Shown here in pieces: positions 43,922 to 52,662 of a stretch of DNA of 64,000 nucleotides. Below the pieces are notes generated by a model that was not told where the DNA came from, made no database searches, and saw nothing but the letters and a program-made list of their open reading frames with translations. The stretch is from Mesorhizobium sp. B2-4-3 (lineage in GTDB: Bacteria; Pseudomonadota; Alphaproteobacteria; Rhizobiales; Rhizobiaceae), in NCBI RefSeq assembly GCF_006442815.1, contig NZ_VFVL01000001.1:425056-489055 (forward strand). Direction: 5' to 3'. Within the stretch, counting starts at the first letter, position 1, and each line of letters opens with the position of its first letter. The position numbers and the translations under genes were made by a program.

Positions 43922-44143
43922 GAAAAGCCGAAGTATCTTTTATTGCTAATATTCGTGCCGGCAGTGCAGGTCGAGCAATGCCGGCCGCAATGCATGTAAC
44001 CGCGCTGCGGGTCAAAACGACGCGAGACGCTCGTTTGGAAAAACTTTACCTAACGGCTTTTCGGCTTCTTTACCAGATTGGCCTATGGTGCTTTCCGGTT
44101 GCCGGAGGTTGCCGGTTCGGCAGATGGCAAAGAGGACCCGGAC

Positions 44144-44512
44144 ATGAAGCGCTGCCTGTTCGTCGATGATTCGAGCGTCATCAGGAAGGTCGCAAAACGC
44201 ATCCTTGGCGGCTCGGACATGATTGTCGTCGAGGCCTCGACCGGGGTCGAGGCTGCCGAGATTTGCGCCGGCGAGATGCCCGATGTCATCGTCATCGACG
44301 GTGGTCTTGCCGACATCCAGGCGGTCGACCTCATTCGCCGTATCCGCGCCATCGAAAGCCCTGCCCGGCCGCAGATCCTGGTCTCGCTGGTCGAGGTCGA
44401 TGTGGCTGCGATCATGCGCGCCAAGCGCGCCGGCGCCCAGGGCTATCTGCTGAAACCCTTCAATCGCGCGCAATTGCTCGAAAGCTTCCGCGTCCTGAAG
44501 ATAGCCGCCTGA
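44144..44512 (+). CDS. Single-domain response regulator (CheY-like)
   Basis: This 122-residue receiver has acidic residues Asp8/Asp9 (LFVDDSS), phospho-acceptor Asp52 (VIVIDGG), Ser in ILVSLVE at the switch position and Lys in GYLLKPFN. The usual Met-Pro after the acceptor is replaced by Gly-Gly-Leu-Ala, so the surface for partners is unusual. It is not CpdR by sequence pattern. Lying between chpT and ctrA, it may accept phosphate from ChpT, or regulate motility as CheY-like proteins do. ATG 44144 has GAGGA upstream. Confidence 0.9.
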   Translation: MKRCLFVDDSSVIRKVAKRILGGSDMIVVEASTGVEAAEICAGEMPDVIVIDGGLADIQAVDLIRRIRAIESPARPQILVSLVEVDVAAIMRAKRAGAQGYLLKPFNRAQLLESFRVLKIAA

Positions 44513-44534
44513 TTCGCCGAGACCGTTTTCAAAC

Positions 44535-44563
44535 AAAAAACCCGGCCTGAGCCGGGTTTTTCG
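44535..44563. terminator. Bidirectional intrinsic terminator
   Basis: ACCCGGC-CTGA-GCCGGGT is flanked by an A-run on the left and a T-run on the right. The receiver gene (+) ends at 44512 and ctrA (-) ends at 44583, so the hairpin serves both strands. Confidence 0.9.
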
Positions 44564-44582
44564 TTCGAATCGCTTGGATCGC

Positions 44583-45278
44583 TTATGCGCTGACGCGGAT
44601 ATCTTCCGGCTCGCGCAGCACATAGCCGCGGCCCCACACCGTCTCGATGTAGTTCTGGCCGCCGGACGCCGCGTCGAGCTTCTTGCGCAGCTTGCAGATG
44701 AAGACGTCGATGATCTTCAGCTCCGGCTCGTCCATGCCGCCATAGAGATGGTTGAGGAACATTTCCTTGGTGAGCGTCGTGCCCTTGCGCAGCGAAAGCA
44801 GCTCCAGCATCTGGTATTCCTTGCCGGTCAGGTGCACGCGCTGACCGCCGACCTCGACCGTCTTGGCGTCGAGATTGACTACAAGGTCGCCGGTGGTGAT
44901 AACCGATTGGGCATGGCCCTTCGAGCGGCGCACGATCGCATGGATGCGCGCCACCAGCTCGTCCTTGTGGAAGGGCTTGGTCATATAGTCGTCGGCGCCA
45001 AAGCCCAGGCCGCGCACCTTGTCCTCTATGCCGGCCATGCCGGAGAGGATCAGGATCGGCGTCTTGACCTTGGAGAGGCGCAGCGTGCGCAGGACCTCAT
45101 AGCCCGACATATCGGGGAGATTGAGATCCAGAAGGATGATGTCGTAATCATATAATTTGCCGAGATCGACACCTTCTTCGCCGAGATCGGTCGTATAGAC
45201 GTTGAAGCTTTCCGATTTCAGCATCAGTTCGATGCTCTGTGCGGTTGCACTGTCATCTTCAATCAGCAGAACACGCAT
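44583..45278 (-). CDS. ctrA: Cell-cycle master response regulator CtrA
   Basis: CtrA is an OmpR-family regulator that controls replication, division, motility and DNA methylation genes in alphaproteobacteria. The 231 residues contain the receiver ([18 protein letters not shown], phospho-Asp51 in [15 protein letters not shown], Lys in MTKPFHKDE) and the winged-helix domain ([33 protein letters not shown]). The C-terminal Val-Ser-Ala is of the hydrophobic kind recognised by ClpXP. Upstream are four GANTC methylation sites and a TTAAC-bearing element. Confidence 0.97.
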   Translation of the reverse strand: MRVLLIEDDSATAQSIELMLKSESFNVYTTDLGEEGVDLGKLYDYDIILLDLNLPDMSGYEVLRTLRLSKVKTPILILSGMAGIEDKVRGLGFGADDYMTKPFHKDELVARIHAIVRRSKGHAQSVITTGDLVVNLDAKTVEVGGQRVHLTGKEYQMLELLSLRKGTTLTKEMFLNHLYGGMDEPELKIIDVFICKLRKKLDAASGGQNYIETVWGRGYVLREPEDIRVSA

Positions 45279-45727
45279 TTCATTCCCCTTTTCTGCTGCC
45301 GGACCGTGTCACGACCCGTCCGGGACCCGGAGCAGTGATTGCCTGAACAGAAGGTGCCACCGACTGGTTAACAAATCCTAATTTCGTGTCATCCACGATA
45401 CCAGATTTTTTAACCCCTTTCTACACCCACTTGAATCTAATAATGAATCACAGACCAAAATCGCTAATGCACCACATTAAAAAGTCAGCCTAAGTGACTC
45501 CAGAGACTCGCTGGCTCGGGCTTCCCGCCGCAGCCAGAATTTTTACCCGGCCTTAAGTCCTCGCCCGTATGATTAACAATGCCCGTAAACGAATGGTTAC
45601 CGCCGGCAAAAATCTTTAGGGCTTTGTTTCCCATAGCCCAGGGAAAGCCGGGGGAAACGGGCGGCGCTTGGGTCGTTCCGGGCGGACTGGGCGGTATTGC
45701 AAGTGTGCGTTTGCGGAGTATCGAGTC
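45279..45727. promoter_or_regulatory. ctrA upstream region with GANTC cluster
   Basis: This 449-bp AT-richer gap separates ctrA (-) from the FliJ-like gene (+). It carries four GANTC (CcrM) sites at 45433-45437, 45445-45449, 45496-45500 and 45505-45509. It also carries GTTAACAAATCCTAAT (45367-45382), which on the ctrA strand reads ATTAGGATTTGTTAAC and resembles a degenerate CtrA box. This fits methylation- and CtrA-dependent control of ctrA. No ORF is convincing. Confidence 0.7.
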
Positions 45728-46105
45728 ATGAAGTCACGTGAAAACCTCGTTCGACTGAAGCAGTTTCAGGTGAATGAGAAACGGCGCCAGCTCTTGCAGC
45801 TGGACATGATGATCGCCGAGTTCGAGCGCATGGCCGTCGAGCTGGAAGCGCAGATCATCGCCGAAGAGAAAAAAGCCGGCATCACCGACATCAACCATTT
45901 CGCCTATCCGACCTTCGCCAAGGCGGCTCGCCTGCGCCGCGACAACCTCAGGAACTCACAAAGCGACCTCGCCCAGCAGCGAAGCACTGCCGAATCATTA
46001 CTCGGCGAAGCTGAAGCGGAGCTGTCCAAGGCCGAGATGCTGGAATCGCGCGACACCAAGATCCGCGAGACCGAAACAGGCGGCCGCAGCGCCATGATCG
46101 GCTGA
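45728..46105 (+). CDS. fliJ: FliJ-like flagellar export chaperone
   Basis: This 125-residue, almost wholly coiled-coil protein (KSRENLVRLKQFQVNEKRR, then EFERMAVELEAQI, LAQQRSTAESLLGEAEAEL) fits the FliJ family, which escorts export substrates and activates the FliI ATPase. FliI and other flagellar genes are not in the window. Rhizobial annotations often place a FliJ next to ctrA. ATG 45728 begins MKSRENLVR. Assignment by pattern is moderate. Confidence 0.75.
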   Translation: MKSRENLVRLKQFQVNEKRRQLLQLDMMIAEFERMAVELEAQIIAEEKKAGITDINHFAYPTFAKAARLRRDNLRNSQSDLAQQRSTAESLLGEAEAELSKAEMLESRDTKIRETETGGRSAMIG

Positions 46106-46190
46106 TCGCTGGCATTTCAGCAGTCATTGTCAGCGCCGTGCCGGCATCATCGGCACCGACATTCCGGTAGAATCGGCTACGCAACCGGCT

Positions 46191-46592
46191 TCAGGACGCA
46201 GCCGCCATCTCGCCATGATCGGCCGACGCCCGGGCCCGGGCATCCTTGATCTCCGGCGCATGCTCTTCCGCCCAGGAGCGGATCTGGCTGAGCAGCCCCG
46301 CCAGGTTCTGGCCAAGTTCCGTCAGCTCATATTCCACGCGCGGCGGGATGACCGCAAACACCTCGCGCCGCACGAGGCCGTCGCGCTCCAGCACCCGCAG
46401 CGTCTGCGTCAGCATCTTGGGCGTGATGCCTTCCAGCTTGCGCGCCAGCTCGCCATTGCGCAGCCGGCCGCGCCGCAACGCGCAGACCGTGAGATAAACC
46501 CATTTGCTGGCCAGCATCTCCAGCACCGTGTGCGACGGGCAGGCGCGCCGGAACGCGTCGTAGCCGAATGGCGATCTGTCTTCACTATCCAT
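46191..46592 (-). CDS. HxlR-family winged-helix regulator
   Basis: This 133-residue regulator has CPSHTVLEMLASKWVYLTVCALRRG (HxlR Cys near the N-terminus), GITPKMLTQTLRVLERDGLVRRE and PRVEYELTELGQNL. HxlR proteins sense electrophiles or aldehydes, often through that Cys. It is divergent from the quinone oxidoreductase gene across 91 bp that contain CTATC-CAAAT-GATAG (46640-46654) as a possible operator. Confidence 0.9.
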   Translation of the reverse strand: MDSEDRSPFGYDAFRRACPSHTVLEMLASKWVYLTVCALRRGRLRNGELARKLEGITPKMLTQTLRVLERDGLVRREVFAVIPPRVEYELTELGQNLAGLLSQIRSWAEEHAPEIKDARARASADHGEMAAAS

Positions 46593-46683
46593 GAGGTGCC
46601 TATATATAGAAAAGGTACATACTCGACAATCGAATATTACTATCCAAATGATAGCGGCACATCCATTCGAACAGGAGGCGTTC

Positions 46684-47609
46684 ATGCGTGCCGTTATCCA
46701 GACTTCCGTCGGCGGACCCGAGGTTCTTTTCGTGGCCGAGCAGCCCGACCCCGTGCCAAGGCCCGGTGAAGTGCTCGTCCGCGTCAAGGCGGCGGGCATC
46801 AACCCGGTCGACGGCGCCGTGCGCGGCGGTTTCTATCCGCTGCTTGGCGAACCGCCTTTCATCCTGGGCTGGGACATTTCGGGGACCGTCGCGGCGCTCG
46901 GCCCCGGCGTGACCACCTTCAAGGTCGGCGACGAGGTGTTCGGCATGCCGCACTTCCCCAAACAGGCTGGAGCCAATGCCGAGCTCGCCGCGGCGCCGAC
47001 GGACGAGATCGCCGCGAAGCCCGCCGCGATCGACCATGAGCATGCTGCGGCCTTGCCGCTGGCCGGACTGACGGCCTGGCAAGGCATCGTGCGCCATGGC
47101 GGCCTGCGGGCGGGGCAACGCGTGCTGGTTCATGCCGGTGCCGGCGGCGTCGGCCATCTGGCGGTGCAGATCGCCAAGGCGCGCGGCGCCTATGTCATTG
47201 CTACGGCCAGCCCGGGCAAGCTCGATTTCGTCCGCTCGCTCGGCGCCGACGAGGTAATTGACTACACCAAGGGCAACTTCGTCGAACAGGTCGGCAATGT
47301 CGATCTTGTGCGGACCCCATCGGCGGCGACCATGTCGACGAGTCGCTGAAGGTGGTGCGTGATGGTGGCGTCCTGGTGTCGCTGCTCAACGTTCACGACG
47401 CCACCAGGGCGAAGGCCAACGCGCGGGGCATCCGCGTCGAGCGCATGTCCGTGGTACCCGACCGCGAAGGTCTTGTCGAACTCGCCAGGCTGGTCGATGC
47501 CAAGAAGCTGATGCCGCATGTGGCCAAAGCTTTCCCGCTCGACCAGGCGGCGGCCGCCCATGCCTTCCTTGCGACCCGACCCATCGGCAAGGTCGTGCTG
47601 ACTGTTTGA
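46684..47609 (+). pseudogene. Zinc-independent alcohol dehydrogenase/quinone oxidoreductase, frameshifted
   Basis: The MDR-type oxidoreductase begins at ATG 46684 with AGGAGG upstream. It runs through GWDISGTVAALGPGV, the Rossmann GAGGVGHLAVQIAK and GADEVIDYTKGNF, then stops prematurely at about 47349. A lost T at about 47311 (GTGCGGACCCC instead of GTGC-T-GGACCCC) explains it. Restoring it gives DPIGGDHVDESLKVVRDGGV and the normal end KVVLTV at 47609. As written the C-terminal third is out of frame, so the gene is inactive or the base is a sequencing error. HxlR beside it suggests electrophile stress. Confidence 0.82.
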
Positions 47610-47630
47610 ATGGAAGGCCGCTCAAAAGCG

Positions 47631-47654
47631 AAGGGCGCGGAGTCCCGCGCCCTT
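47631..47654. terminator. Terminator between the oxidoreductase and sciP
   Basis: AAGGGCGCGG (47631-47640) pairs perfectly with CCGCGCCCTT (47645-47654) around AGTC. T-rich CGTTTT follows on the plus strand and CGCTTTTGAG on the minus strand. It ends the convergent pair on both sides. Confidence 0.8.
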
Positions 47655-47674
47655 GCTCGTTTTCGGCCGACAGC

Positions 47675-47950
47675 TTAATGTCGGTATTGCTGGATTCGCG
47701 TGGTGCGCAGCCCGGCAAGGCCGTATTCGTCGATCGATGCCTGCCAGGAGAGAAATTCTTCGGTAGTGAGCTTGTAGCGCTGGCAGGCTTCCTCAAGGCT
47801 GAGCAGGCCGCCACGTACCGCGGCGACCACTTCAGCCTTGCGCCGGATAACCCAGCGCCGGGTGTTCGTCGGCGGCAGATCGGCGATCGTAAGAGGGCTG
47901 CCGTCGGGCCCAATAACATACTTGACTCTAGGTCTAACCAGATCGGTCAT
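47675..47950 (-). CDS. sciP: CtrA inhibitor SciP (DUF1153)
   Basis: This 91-residue small DNA-binding protein binds CtrA-DNA complexes and blocks CtrA-activated transcription in G1. The whole protein is the conserved DUF1153: PRVKYVIGPDGSPLTIADLP, NTRRWVIRRKAEVVAAVRGG, LSLEEACQRYKLTTEEFLSWQ. The upstream DNA carries TTAG-N7-TTAG on its coding strand, a near-CtrA box. With ctrA and chpT nearby, most of the CtrA control circuit lies within 5 kb. Confidence 0.95.
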   Translation of the reverse strand: MTDLVRPRVKYVIGPDGSPLTIADLPPTNTRRWVIRRKAEVVAAVRGGLLSLEEACQRYKLTTEEFLSWQASIDEYGLAGLRTTRIQQYRH

Positions 47951-48204
47951 CGTACTCTCTACTAAAAACTCAAAGACCCAATCCCCGCCACAGTACCGCC
48001 ACAGCTTTAAAAATTGCCTAAGCGAACCCTAACCACTAGGTAAGGATCGTGAACGTCCGGTTAGGATTTCGTTTAGAAATTGAAACACCGGCCTCCAGGC
48101 CTTGATTTTGCCGGTAAGCTCGTCTTGCGCCGCAAGCTGGCGCACACGTGGCGCTTGACCTATATTCCGGCCATTGGCATTGAGCGCCGCACAGTGAAAG
48201 CACC
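47951..48204. promoter_or_regulatory. sciP-mnmA divergent region with CtrA-like sites
   Basis: CTAA-GCGAACC-CTAA (48018-48032) reads TTAG-N7-TTAG on the sciP strand, one base per half away from the CtrA consensus TTAA-N7-TTAA. TTAGGATTTCGTTTAGA (48061-48077) resembles the ctrA-upstream ATTAGGATTTGTTAAC. Nothing else is apparent. Confidence 0.5.
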
Positions 48205-49395
48205 ATGAACAGCCTCGATCTTCCCCGCCGCCCCGAAGAAACCCGTGTCGTCGTCGCGATGTCGGGCGGCGTCGATTCGTCTGTCGTCGCAGGCATCCTG
48301 AAGCGCGAAGGTTATGACGTCGTCGGCGTGACGCTGCAGCTTTACGACCACGGCGCGGCCACGCACCGCGCCGGTTCGTGCTGCGCCGGCCAGGACATCG
48401 ACGATGCCCGCCGCGTTTCCGAGACGCTCGGCATCCCGCATTATGTGCTCGACTATGAGGAGCGCTTCCGCAAGGCGGTCATCGATCCGTTTGCCGAGAG
48501 CTATGTCGCCGGCGAGACGCCGATCCCTTGCGTGTCCTGCAACCAGACGGTGAAGTTCGCCGATCTTCTGGCCACCGCCCAGGATCTGGGCGCCGACGCC
48601 TTGGCCACCGGCCACTATATCCGTTCGCGCGCCAATGGCGCGCATCGCGCGCTCTACCGCCCGGTCGACGCCGACCGCGATCAGAGCTATTTCCTGTTCG
48701 CCACCACGCAGGCACAGATCGATTATCTGCGCTTCCCGCTTGGCGGCCTGTCGAAGCCGCAGGTCCGCGCCATTGCCGAGGAGATGGGCCTGACCGTCGC
48801 CGCCAAGCAGGACAGCCAGGACATCTGCTTCGTGCCGCAGGGCAAGTACTCCGACATCATCGCCAAGCTGAAGCCGGCCGCCGCCAATCCGGGCGACATC
48901 GTGCATATCGACGGCCGTGTGCTCGGCCGCCATGAAGGCATTCTGCGCTACACGATCGGACAGCGCCGCGGCATCGGCATCGCGTCCGGCGAGCCGCTTT
49001 ATGTCGTCCATCTCGACGCCGACCGGGCGCGCGTCATCGTCGGCCCGCGCGAGGCGCTGGAGACGCACAAGATCTATCTGCGCAACATGAACTGGCTGGG
49101 CGATGGACCGCTGTCGGACGTTCCGGCCGGCGGGGTCGAGCTCTTCGCCAAGGTCCGCTCGACCAGGCCGCCGCGTCCGGCCGTGCTGCGTCACCGCGAC
49201 GGCGTGACCTCCGTCGAGCTGGCCGACGGCGAGTCGGGCATCGCGCCGGGGCAGGCCTGCGTTCTTTATTCCGACGACGGCAACGAGGCGCGGGTGCTCG
49301 GCGGCGGCTTCATCGAGCGCTCGGAACGCGGCGCGGAAGCCGAGGCTATGTTGTCCAGGCTTGCCGCAAGGCCGGCGCAGATCCCAGCCGAATAA
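48205..49395 (+). CDS. mnmA: tRNA-specific 2-thiouridylase MnmA
   Basis: MnmA adds sulfur to U34 of tRNA-Lys, -Glu and -Gln using persulfide sulfur and ATP. The 396 residues include the PP-loop [16 protein letters not shown], the catalytic Cys in [12 protein letters not shown] and the second Cys in [11 protein letters not shown], plus GHYIRS and the C-terminal barrels. Near residues 56-62 [14 protein letters not shown] is the family pattern. It is divergent from sciP. Confidence 0.96.
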   Translation: MNSLDLPRRPEETRVVVAMSGGVDSSVVAGILKREGYDVVGVTLQLYDHGAATHRAGSCCAGQDIDDARRVSETLGIPHYVLDYEERFRKAVIDPFAESYVAGETPIPCVSCNQTVKFADLLATAQDLGADALATGHYIRSRANGAHRALYRPVDADRDQSYFLFATTQAQIDYLRFPLGGLSKPQVRAIAEEMGLTVAAKQDSQDICFVPQGKYSDIIAKLKPAAANPGDIVHIDGRVLGRHEGILRYTIGQRRGIGIASGEPLYVVHLDADRARVIVGPREALETHKIYLRNMNWLGDGPLSDVPAGGVELFAKVRSTRPPRPAVLRHRDGVTSVELADGESGIAPGQACVLYSDDGNEARVLGGGFIERSERGAEAEAMLSRLAARPAQIPAE

Positions 49396-49430
49396 GTTTC
49401 TCAGTCTTATCGCCGCCGTTTCCGGACGCC

Positions 49431-50396
49431 TCAGGCGGACGAACCCGTATGGATCACCGTGCCGGCGGTCAGGATGCGCAGCACCCTGATCGCTTCCTCG
49501 CCATCGGTGCGCGGTTCGGCGCGAGTCTCGATGCACTGCATGAAATGGGCAAGCTCGCGCGTCAGCGGCATACCCTCGCCAACCGGCACGTACGAAGGCT
49601 CATTGGCGGTGAAGGCCCACTGGCCGCTGTCCTGCCAGACCGCGTGGCGGTAGACGGCAAGCTTGCGTTCCCAGGGCTCGACGTCGTCGAACACTGCCAT
49701 CGCCTTGGTGCCGACGACCGTCAGCCGCCGCTCGCGATAGGGATTGAGGCGCGAGGCGAAGAGATGGCTGCGCAGGCCGTTCGGAAACCGCATGTGCAGA
49801 TGCGCGAAGTCGCTGAGGTTGTCGAGCAGCGCCGCTCCCTCGCCCCTCACCTCGATCGGCTCGGTACCGGTGATGGCGAGGATCATCGACAAATCGTGCG
49901 GCGCAAGGTCCCACAACGCATCGTTTTCGGTATGGAACTTGCCGAGGCCGAGCCGGTGCGAGTGGATGTAGCGCACCTCGCCGAGCTCGCCATTGTCGAT
50001 CAGCGCCTTCAACGTCTCGAAAGCCGGATGAAAGCGCAGCACATGGCCGACCATGAACACGCGGCCATTGTCTTTAGCCGCCTTCACCGCGCGCTCTGCA
50101 TCCGCGACCGTCAGGGCGATCGGCTTTTCCACCAGCACGTCCTTGCCGCTTTCGACGGCGCGCACCGCGGTGTCGGCATGGAATTGCGGCGGCAGCGCCA
50201 TGACGATGGCGTCGATATCGGTCCGCTCGAACAGTCTGTCCGGCTCGATCGCCAGGCAGTCCTGCTCGCTGGCGAAACCTTCGGCGCGAGCGCGGTTGAC
50301 GTCGGAAACGGCATGGAGCGCGCCAAGCGCCTTGAGGGTGCGGATATGGTTGCTGCCCCAGTATCCGCAACCGAGGACGGCGATGCGCGGCTTCAT
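49431..50396 (-). CDS. Gfo/Idh/MocA-family NAD(P)-dependent oxidoreductase
   Basis: This 321-residue enzyme has the N-terminal Rossmann motif AVLGCGYWGSNHIRTL, the VEKPIAL signature (Lys in EKP) and the C-terminal substrate domain with RLGLGKFHTENDALWDLAPHDLSM. The latter is characteristic of sugar-nucleotide or amino-sugar dehydrogenases of the WlbA type. The substrate is uncertain. It converges on mnmA and lies just left of the tRNA gene. Confidence 0.88.
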   Translation of the reverse strand: MKPRIAVLGCGYWGSNHIRTLKALGALHAVSDVNRARAEGFASEQDCLAIEPDRLFERTDIDAIVMALPPQFHADTAVRAVESGKDVLVEKPIALTVADAERAVKAAKDNGRVFMVGHVLRFHPAFETLKALIDNGELGEVRYIHSHRLGLGKFHTENDALWDLAPHDLSMILAITGTEPIEVRGEGAALLDNLSDFAHLHMRFPNGLRSHLFASRLNPYRERRLTVVGTKAMAVFDDVEPWERKLAVYRHAVWQDSGQWAFTANEPSYVPVGEGMPLTRELAHFMQCIETRAEPRTDGEEAIRVLRILTAGTVIHTGSSA

Positions 50397-50649
50397 TCGC
50401 TCAAAACTCTAGAATTTCATGGCCGAGACATAGCGACGTGCCCCGCCGAACTCAACCCCGGGACACGCCCTGAGTGTCTGTCCGGCAAAGCTTTTCTGGG
50501 ATGAAATTATGCCGGCCGGATTATGCCGGCATATCGGCCGCTTCGAAGCTTGACACGCTCACCCTCCCAACCTTATATCCGCGCGACCTTGGCGAACGCC
50601 TTGAAACGCCCATCCTTCCGGGACGGTTTTTCGGGCCACTTGCCACCCT

Positions 50650-50726
50650 GGCGGGGTAGCTCAGTTGGTTAGAGCACGGGAATCATAATCCTGGGGTCGG
50701 GGGTTCAAGTCCCTCTCCCGCTACCA
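50650..50726 (+). tRNA. tRNA-Met (CAT), elongator
   Basis: A 77-base cloverleaf fits well. The acceptor stem is GGCGGGG/TCCCGCT with two G-U pairs, the D arm is GCTC...GAGC, and the anticodon stem CGGGA/TCCTG encloses ATCATAA (anticodon CAT). The T arm is GGGGG-TTCAAGT-CCCTC, with encoded ACCA. The body is typical of the rhizobial elongator Met tRNA; Ile2 (also CAT) is less likely. It is the apparent integration point of the region to the right. Confidence 0.92.
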
Positions 50727-52374
50727 TCGATCCCCACACACCTGTGCGGGTTTTGTTCGCAGTGGGGAGCGCTTGTAGCGCTCCTCCGCTACCATCGATC
50801 CCCACACCAGTCTTTTCAACAGGTTGGCTGGAGAGGAGCCCCTGCAGGTGGCCTCTAATCTCGACCTCAACACCGGTTCCGTCTTCTTTCCGGAAAAGAG
50901 TGGCCGTAGAGATGATCTCACGTAGGAAACCAGCGCTTTCGCTGATCCCTCTAACTCCACCTGCCCTGAACGCTTCGTGCAAGTTTCGCATTGCGGCTTC
51001 GAATCGTTGCGCTGCGGCTGGCAGGAAAGTCACGACCTTCTCGACCTCAGGCTGCATCGCCAGCTCTGTTTCAATGCCCTTCCGGCGCTCTCGGATGGCC
51101 CTGATCTCGTCTGCCACTTCCTCGCCTTCCACAAAGCCCTTGGCAATCTGATCGACGACGCGGGACATTTCCCGCTTGGCGACTTCTAGGTCGCGCTCGA
51201 GCTTGATCCGCTTCGCCGCTTTGTCGCCGATCAGCCGTTGTCGCTCTTCCTGATAAGCGGCGATGTAGGTCGCCAGATTCTCATGCGAATGCAGCTTAGC
51301 TACGAGGCTTCCAACTACCAGCTTTTCGACCGTATCGAGATAGAAAGTTCTAGGGTCTGGACACGTCCCGCTTTCATGTGCAGCGGTGCAGCGAACGCGG
51401 ACCTTTCCCGTTTTGTCGGCTCCCATAGTAGACATGCCCGCGCCGCATGCACCGCACTTCAACAGACCCGACAAAAGTCGCTTAGGCCTGCGCATTTTTG
51501 AAGCGGCTTCCGCCGTGATGTGCTCCCTCCGTGCGCCTTGCGCGACCTCCCATAGATCCTGCGGGACAATGCGCAGTTCTGGAACGTCCACTCGTTTCCA
51601 TTCGCTTTCAGGGTTGGGCCTGCTTACGCGCCTACCCGTATCCGGATCCTTTATCATCGTCACCCGGTTCCAGACGCGCACGCCGACGTAGAGACTGTTG
51701 TGGAGGATGCCGTTGGCGCGTTTGGCAGAACCGACGATTGTGGAGGCGTTCCAGCGCGCGCCATCCCGTGGCGGCGCGATGCGGTCTTTGTTCAGGCCGT
51801 AAGCAATTTGACGGGGCGATAGGCCATCGGCGTATTCGCGAAAAACACGACGGATGACTTCGGCCTCATCGTCAACGATTATCATCTTTCCCTTGTTCAG
51901 CGGATCGGGCCGGTAGCCATAAGCCTGCCCGCCCCCGGAAAGTCCCTGTGCCACGCGCCCGGCCAAACCGCGTCGAACCTTGTGCGCGTTGTCCTCCCGA
52001 AACAATTGGCCGACGAGTCCCCGAAGACCAACGGTTACCGTGCTCGCCTTCCCGTCATGGACACCAACGAGATCGATATCCAGAAACTTAAGCCTTTTGC
52101 TGATCCCGGCGAGGTCTTCCATGTCGCGCGACAGGCGGTCCAGGGCTTCGACAATCACGACCTCGAATTGACCCATCATGGCATCGGCCATGAGGTCTCG
52201 GATGCCGTCACGATTATGCATGGACGCGCCAGACTTGGCCGCGTCCGAATACACTTTCGCAAGCTCATAACCGTTCTGGATTGCATGGGCGCGGCAGAGT
52301 GCCGCCTGATCATCGATGGAGCGATCGGATTGAAGATTTGTTGAAAAACGAGCGTATATCGCGGCGCGTGCCAT
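50683..52374 (-). CDS. Large serine recombinase (site-specific integrase) reading into the tRNA gene
   Basis: The 563 residues start with the resolvase catalytic domain (AIYARFSTNLQSDRSIDDQ, Ser11; arginines in EALDRLSRDMEDLAG). A recombinase domain follows with YRPDPLNKGKMIIVDDEAEVIRRVF in part, then a zinc ribbon (LKCGACGAGM, then CTAAHESGTCPD) and a coiled coil (about 375-450). The last 15 residues (MVAGEGLEPPTPGL) come from reading antisense through the tRNA-Met gene to 50683. The upstream partner gene ends 3 bases before its start. It likely mobilised the region to the right. Confidence 0.9.
   Translation of the reverse strand: MARAAIYARFSTNLQSDRSIDDQAALCRAHAIQNGYELAKVYSDAAKSGASMHNRDGIRDLMADAMMGQFEVVIVEALDRLSRDMEDLAGISKRLKFLDIDLVGVHDGKASTVTVGLRGLVGQLFREDNAHKVRRGLAGRVAQGLSGGGQAYGYRPDPLNKGKMIIVDDEAEVIRRVFREYADGLSPRQIAYGLNKDRIAPPRDGARWNASTIVGSAKRANGILHNSLYVGVRVWNRVTMIKDPDTGRRVSRPNPESEWKRVDVPELRIVPQDLWEVAQGARREHITAEAASKMRRPKRLLSGLLKCGACGAGMSTMGADKTGKVRVRCTAAHESGTCPDPRTFYLDTVEKLVVGSLVAKLHSHENLATYIAAYQEERQRLIGDKAAKRIKLERDLEVAKREMSRVVDQIAKGFVEGEEVADEIRAIRERRKGIETELAMQPEVEKVVTFLPAAAQRFEAAMRNLHEAFRAGGVRGISESAGFLREIISTATLFRKEDGTGVEVEIRGHLQGLLSSQPVEKTGVGIDGSGGALQALPTANKTRTGVWGSMVAGEGLEPPTPGL
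50718..50807. repeat. 22-bp direct repeat of the tRNA 3' end (att-like)
   Basis: CCGCTACCATCGATCCCCAC and the next two bases occur at 50718-50739, spanning the tRNA 3' end, and again at 50786-50807, with 46 bp between. The spacer holds the hairpin GAGCGCT-TGT-AGCGCTC. A repeated tRNA end beside a recombinase gene is what integrated elements leave at attachment sites, though serine recombinases normally use shorter cores. Confidence 0.65.
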
Positions 52375-52377
52375 AAG

Positions 52378-52662
52378 TTATCCCTCGCGCAATGATCGCT
52401 CATAGTCCTCGCGCGCAGCTCGCTTTGCAAGCGATACCATCAATCGTATTTGAAAATCATGTTGAAGATTGATCGTGTGACCTTCGGACTCGCCAAGGGC
52501 GCTAGTCTCGACGGATTGCCGTCCGATCTTGCTTTCAGAACTACAATCTAGTGACGGCTGGCGCTCGCTTAGCGGTACGACCTCACGGGGAAGACCTTGC
52601 AACTGCCGCTGCGGTCGACCCGCCGCGATCCTCGTCCTGCCGTTGTCGTCTGACTCTGCCAT
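52378..52662 (-). CDS. Small hypothetical protein upstream of the recombinase
   Basis: This 94-residue basic/polar protein begins MAESDDNGRTRIAAGRP and ends in a helix LMVSLAKRAAREDYERSLREG. An upstream frame is open to 52734. Its stop is 3 bases before the recombinase ATG, so the two are probably one operon. No family is recognised. The helical end might bind the recombinase, for example as a directionality helper, but that is speculation. Confidence 0.5.
   Translation of the reverse strand: MAESDDNGRTRIAAGRPQRQLQGLPREVVPLSERQPSLDCSSESKIGRQSVETSALGESEGHTINLQHDFQIRLMVSLAKRAAREDYERSLREG

Noticed and set aside
45540..45610. TTAACAATGCCCGTAA near 45572 as a CtrA box for the FliJ-like gene
   Set aside because: The second half is GTAA at the wrong spacing (8, not 7), so it does not meet the consensus.
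50683..50726. C-terminal MVAGEG peptide as a protein domain of the recombinase
   Set aside because: It is antisense translation of the tRNA gene, a known artefact where integrase frames run into tRNA genes.
50650..50726. tRNA-Ile2 (CAT, lysidine-modified)
   Set aside because: Anticodon CAT fits both, but the acceptor and arm sequences match the rhizobial elongator Met tRNA pattern better than that of Ile2.
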